Source of the DNA: Hyphomicrobiales bacterium
GTDB taxonomy: Bacteria; Pseudomonadota; Alphaproteobacteria; Rhizobiales; Rhizobiaceae
DNA length: 64,000 nt
NCBI GenBank assembly: GCA_021775415.1
Contig: JAJFHV010000008.1
Span: 124,001-188,000, forward strand
Direction: 5' to 3'
Numbering within the stretch: position 1 is the stretch's first letter; each line of letters begins with the position of its first letter. A program made the translations under genes and the position numbers. Positions 61,269 through 64,000 of the stretch are shown piece by piece. The notes under the pieces were generated by a model. It did not search any database. It had not been told where the DNA came from and saw only the letters and a list, made by a program, of their open reading frames with translations.

Positions 61269-62410
61269 CACTTCACCCCTGATTGATCGTAGGCGTCCAG
61301 CACCAGCCCGTGAAAATGATGAACCGCATGCTCGGATTGACCAGAGCCCGTTGGATCATCGACAATCCGGCCTTGAGTAAAAGCCGGTGTCGCCATTCCC
61401 CTTTGCACACTTTCCACAATGGCAATGTCTTCAACCTGCAGCACCTCATCCAGATAACGAATTGCTTCTATCTCACCCTCGTCCGGTTCGGGTGTTTCGA
61501 GATAAAAATCATAAGTCTCGAGCGCTCGCTCTGGACCGGCCGGAATAATGTTCAGCACGATCATGCTGCTGCGACCTGGATATCGCATCAAACAGGTTGT
61601 CGGCCACAACCACCAAACCGCATGGGTTTTAACCGTCGCGTTTTCAACCGAATATGCAGCGTTGGACGATTTGCCCGCATCTGCCATGTGGCTTGAATAA
61701 ATCCCGTGGGTGGTGACCTTGTAGGTATCCATGTCCACAAGCGTACAAAAGTCCTTGTGGGCTATTGGACAGTGATAGCATTCCAGAAAATTATCGACGA
61801 CATTCTTCCAGTTTGATTTGATGTCGTAAGTCAGCCGGTGACCAAATGTCAGATCCGCAACATCCGGCGCCCAATGCATTACCTCTTTTGCCAACTCACC
61901 CGATTGCATTGCCAACGGGGACGCATTGGAATCCAGATTAACGAATATGAAGCCGCAAAACTCTTCAACCTTGACGGTATCCAGGCAAATCTCGTTGGTG
62001 TCGAAGTCCTTGAGGCCTTCGGTTCTGGGTGCGCGCACCAATTGGCCGGTCAAATCGTACGTCCAGGCGTGATAGGGACACATGATACGGCTTGTGTTTC
62101 CTTCACCGCTTAATAGTTGATGAGCCCGATGTTTGCAGACATTGTAAAATGCGCGTAACGCACCTTTCTTGTCGCGAACAACTGCAATCGGCTTACCCGC
62201 AATTTCCACGGCTATATATGACCCCGGCTCGTGGAGCTTTTCAGCATGGCATACCCACTGCCAAGTCTTTGAAAATACACTTTCCAACTCGTACTCATAC
62301 CAGCGCGGATCGGTATATGCTTCTGCGTGCAGTGAATGAGACCGGCTCGGATCTGCATCATAGCCCGTTCGGATACGCTTAAAGTCTTCGGGTGAAAATT
62401 GCGCGGTCAT
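61268..62410 (-). CDS. Rieske non-heme iron oxygenase, alpha subunit (CntA/YeaW-like)
   Basis: A 380-residue ring-hydroxylating-type oxygenase. The Rieske cluster ligands are CKH and CPYH (Cys 92, His 94, Cys 111, His 114). The mononuclear iron site is in NFLECYHCPIAH (His 213, His 218), and the bridging residue is Glu 210, as in carnitine monooxygenase CntA/YeaW, where Asp is usual in other families. NVCKHRAHQLLSGEG and the WLWP segment also fit that group. Likely substrates are quaternary amines such as carnitine or betaines (family inference). No reductase (CntB/YeaX) gene is adjacent; an SDR is coupled instead. Confidence 0.9.
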   Translation of the reverse strand: MTAQFSPEDFKRIRTGYDADPSRSHSLHAEAYTDPRWYEYELESVFSKTWQWVCHAEKLHEPGSYIAVEIAGKPIAVVRDKKGALRAFYNVCKHRAHQLLSGEGNTSRIMCPYHAWTYDLTGQLVRAPRTEGLKDFDTNEICLDTVKVEEFCGFIFVNLDSNASPLAMQSGELAKEVMHWAPDVADLTFGHRLTYDIKSNWKNVVDNFLECYHCPIAHKDFCTLVDMDTYKVTTHGIYSSHMADAGKSSNAAYSVENATVKTHAVWWLWPTTCLMRYPGRSSMIVLNIIPAGPERALETYDFYLETPEPDEGEIEAIRYLDEVLQVEDIAIVESVQRGMATPAFTQGRIVDDPTGSGQSEHAVHHFHGLVLDAYDQSGVK

Positions 62411-62641
62411 GACTGAGATCCTTTGCCATAATGGTTCAGCGGCGACTTTTCAGCTTTGACAGAGACTGAACCAGAAATTTGCAGACTTCAACGCCTATTT
62501 TAGGCCACTGATTGTTGTTTAAGTTTGCTTACTTTGCCAAGGTGGATATTCCAGCAAAGTGTGCAAAATTGGTGGGATTGCGCGAGTGGGTGTCTCATCG
62601 CCCAAGCATTGCTGGTTAAGGCCGCAGGAAGGAAGACACTG

Positions 62642-63322
62642 ATGGAGCTCAATGCTGACTTTGACCAACGCGCTGCGGTTCACGCGGCTCAAATTCCATG
62701 GCAGGCTTCACCCATGGCGGGGGTTGACCGTCGCATGCTTGATCGCCTTGGTGACGAAGTGGCCCGGGCAACGACGATCGTTCGTTACGCACCAGGCAGC
62801 CATTTCTCGCCCCATGTTCACACTGGTGGAGAGGAGTTCCTGGTTCTGGAAGGCGTATTTCAGGACGAACACGGAGATTTTCCGGCCGGGAGTTATATTC
62901 GCAATCCACCGCAATCTTCCCATACGCCCGGGTCAGAGCCTGGTTGCACAATATTTGTGAAGCTGTGGCAATTTGATCTTGATGACCGAACTCAAGTGCG
63001 GCTGAACACCAACACCATGCAGTTCGAGGCAGATCCTTCACGTGAGGGCGTCAGTGTGATGCCGCTCTTCAAAGATGAGGCAGAAGAAGTCAGTCTGGAA
63101 CAGTGGGAAGCCAGTGCAAATGTTGAATTGAGTGCAAAAGACGGATTGGAAATTTTGGTGCTGGAGGGGGGATTTAATGAATCTGGAGAAGAATTCCGTT
63201 CTCAATCCTGGCTGCGCCTTCCCAGGAATTCCCGTTCAACAGCTGTAACTGGTTCATCTGGCGCACGGCTCTGGATAAAGCGCAATCATCTTGCGCTAAC
63301 GCCGAAAGCGCCAAGGGTGTAG
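62642..63322 (+). CDS. ChrR-like cupin protein
   Basis: A 226-residue protein starting at ATG 62642 behind AGGAAGGAAG; the frame to 62525 is rejected. Two cupin-type halves are seen. The first has VRYAPGSHFSPHVHTGGEEFLVLEG and GSYIRNPPQSSHTPGS, with the His and Glu metal ligands of ChrR-type anti-sigma cupins. The second half (LEILVLEGGFNESGEEFRSQSWLRLP) is similar but lacks His ligands. ChrR itself has an extra N-terminal zinc domain that is absent here. Divergent from the Rieske gene with a 231-base gap. Metal-dependent sensing or enzymatic use is possible. Confidence 0.85.
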   Translation: MELNADFDQRAAVHAAQIPWQASPMAGVDRRMLDRLGDEVARATTIVRYAPGSHFSPHVHTGGEEFLVLEGVFQDEHGDFPAGSYIRNPPQSSHTPGSEPGCTIFVKLWQFDLDDRTQVRLNTNTMQFEADPSREGVSVMPLFKDEAEEVSLEQWEASANVELSAKDGLEILVLEGGFNESGEEFRSQSWLRLPRNSRSTAVTGSSGARLWIKRNHLALTPKAPRV

Positions 63323-63367
63323 AAGAGCTTGCGCTGAAATCGGCCTGATGGATAAATCCGAATTCCG

Positions 63368-64000
63368 TCAGTTCACCCCGGCTTTTTTAAGGCCTGTAAG
63401 ATATAACTCCATCTGATCGGCACGCTTTAGATAAAACAGGTGTTCTCGTGCAAAATCCAGTGAGAACTCCGGCTTGAAACTTAGAAGTTTCCTGGTTGCA
63501 ATCCTGGCTTGTTCTGCGTCTCCCAAATGCCCTAGTGCCGCAACGAGATGGGCACGTGCCCAATATTGCGCATTTGGAACTTCCACTGACTTGCGGGCCC
63601 AGGTGACTGCGTCCTCGAACTCCTCACGAAACAGATGCGCAAGCGAGCGATACGAGTAAAATGCCCAACGAAACGGGTCATGCGGGCTTAACCGGATTGC
63701 GTTTTCAAATTGCTCAATCGCCTCGTCAAGCCGCCCCTCATAGGCAAGCGAATCTCCCAGCCCACAATAGGTCACCGCCAGGCAAGGGTTTAACTCCAAC
63801 GCATGTTCGAGTGCATCGATCGCCAATTCATATTCCTGCCGGGCCAGATAAACCCGTCCAATTGTAAAATAGCTGTTGGCGTCCTGGTCATCCAACTCAA
63901 TGGCCCGTTTGGCAGCCACCAAGGCTTCGTCCATCGACGTTTCATCAGGCGTTACATCAAAATAGACCATGGAGAGCACAATGGCATAGGCCAGTCTTGA
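63368..64000 (-). CDS. Tetratricopeptide repeat protein, partial (N-terminus outside window)
   Basis: The frame stays open through the right edge (SRLAYAI precedes the first listed Met-like codon, which is a GTG), so only the C-terminal 210 residues are seen. TPR units are clear: AIELDDQDANSYFTIGRVYLARQ, ALELNPCLAVTYCGLGDSLAYEG and AIRLSPHDPFRWAFYSYRSLAH, each about 34 residues. This layout is common in the C-terminal part of class III adenylate/guanylate cyclases and of invasion-regulator-like proteins in Hyphomicrobiales, but the catalytic part lies outside. Function cannot be assigned. Confidence 0.8.
   Translation of the reverse strand, partial: SRLAYAIVLSMVYFDVTPDETSMDEALVAAKRAIELDDQDANSYFTIGRVYLARQEYELAIDALEHALELNPCLAVTYCGLGDSLAYEGRLDEAIEQFENAIRLSPHDPFRWAFYSYRSLAHLFREEFEDAVTWARKSVEVPNAQYWARAHLVAALGHLGDAEQARIATRKLLSFKPEFSLDFAREHLFYLKRADQMELYLTGLKKAGVN

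Noticed and set aside
1-64000. CRISPR arrays, insertion sequences, rRNA operons
   Set aside because: I saw no regularly spaced direct repeats, transposase motifs, terminal inverted repeats or rRNA-like stretches.

Overview
The window looks like a piece of an alphaproteobacterial chromosome, most likely order Hyphomicrobiales (Rhizobiales), with roughly half G+C by eye. The evidence is the gene content: a hisZ-hisS pair with an alpha-type HisRS, a tRNA-His lacking G-1 and carrying A73, class II glutamate-cysteine ligase next to rsmE, PodJ- and PdhS-like polarity proteins, DUF2927, TIGR02186 and DUF6460 families, and two perfect TTAA-N7-TTAA CtrA-type boxes. I see no rRNA, insertion sequence, prophage, CRISPR array or clear pseudogene. 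The gene order is dense and ordinary for a core chromosome.

Layout. 1-3.0 kb: hisZ (cut by the window edge), hisS and tag on the minus strand. 3.2-5.9 kb: a secreted DUF2927 protein and two tandem L,D-transpeptidases, closed by a strong terminator. 6.1-11.3 kb: lutABC (L-lactate oxidation), rsmE and gshA. 11.3-16.5 kb: a PilZ protein divergent from a repeat-bearing DUF937 protein, a two-gene ABC exporter and xseA. 16.5-20 kb: tRNA-His and a 1022-residue PdhS-like histidine kinase behind a CtrA-type box. 20-27.7 kb: acetoacetyl-CoA synthetase, AsmA, an SNase-like protein with its S24 repressor, an HCCA isomerase, a secreted unknown and a methyltransferase.

27.7-36.8 kb is one long minus-strand series for fatty-acid beta-oxidation and peroxide/persulfide handling: MerR regulator, acyl-CoA dehydrogenase behind a TTTACG-N4-CGTAAA palindrome, a small RHH-like protein, thiolase, cupin, PaiB, FadJ-type multifunctional protein, 1-Cys peroxiredoxin and persulfide dioxygenase-rhodanese fusion. 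37-43 kb: PodJ-like polarity factor, TauE/SafE transporter with its TIGR02186 partner and DUF3429. 43-51 kb: ligase-associated helicase and PdeM nuclease, RNase T2, DUF6460, a MATE pump, and the coupled DUF952-pyrD-arsC operon. 51-57.6 kb: a CrbS/CrbR-type acetate-sensing module, made of a sodium/solute symporter with small subunit, a LuxR-type response regulator and an SLC5-STAC-PAS hybrid kinase. 57.7-64 kb: mscL, methyltransferase-cysK, a CntA/YeaW-like Rieske oxygenase coupled to an SDR, a ChrR-like cupin and a partial TPR protein.

Co-operation between genes. Lactate, acetoacetate, acetate and fatty acids all feed acetyl-CoA here, so the window is rich in short-chain carbon catabolism. 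The cell-envelope and polarity genes (L,D-transpeptidases, PodJ, PdhS-like kinase, MscL) fit a polarly growing rhizobial cell. Adjacent genes are often joined by TGATG or GTGA stop-start overlaps, which decided several start codons. No clearly new multi-gene system stands out. The best leads are an apparent insertion in HisRS combined with an odd tRNA-His, the CtrA-type boxes, the MerR/fatty-acid island, and the S24 repressor paired with a degenerate nuclease-like membrane protein.
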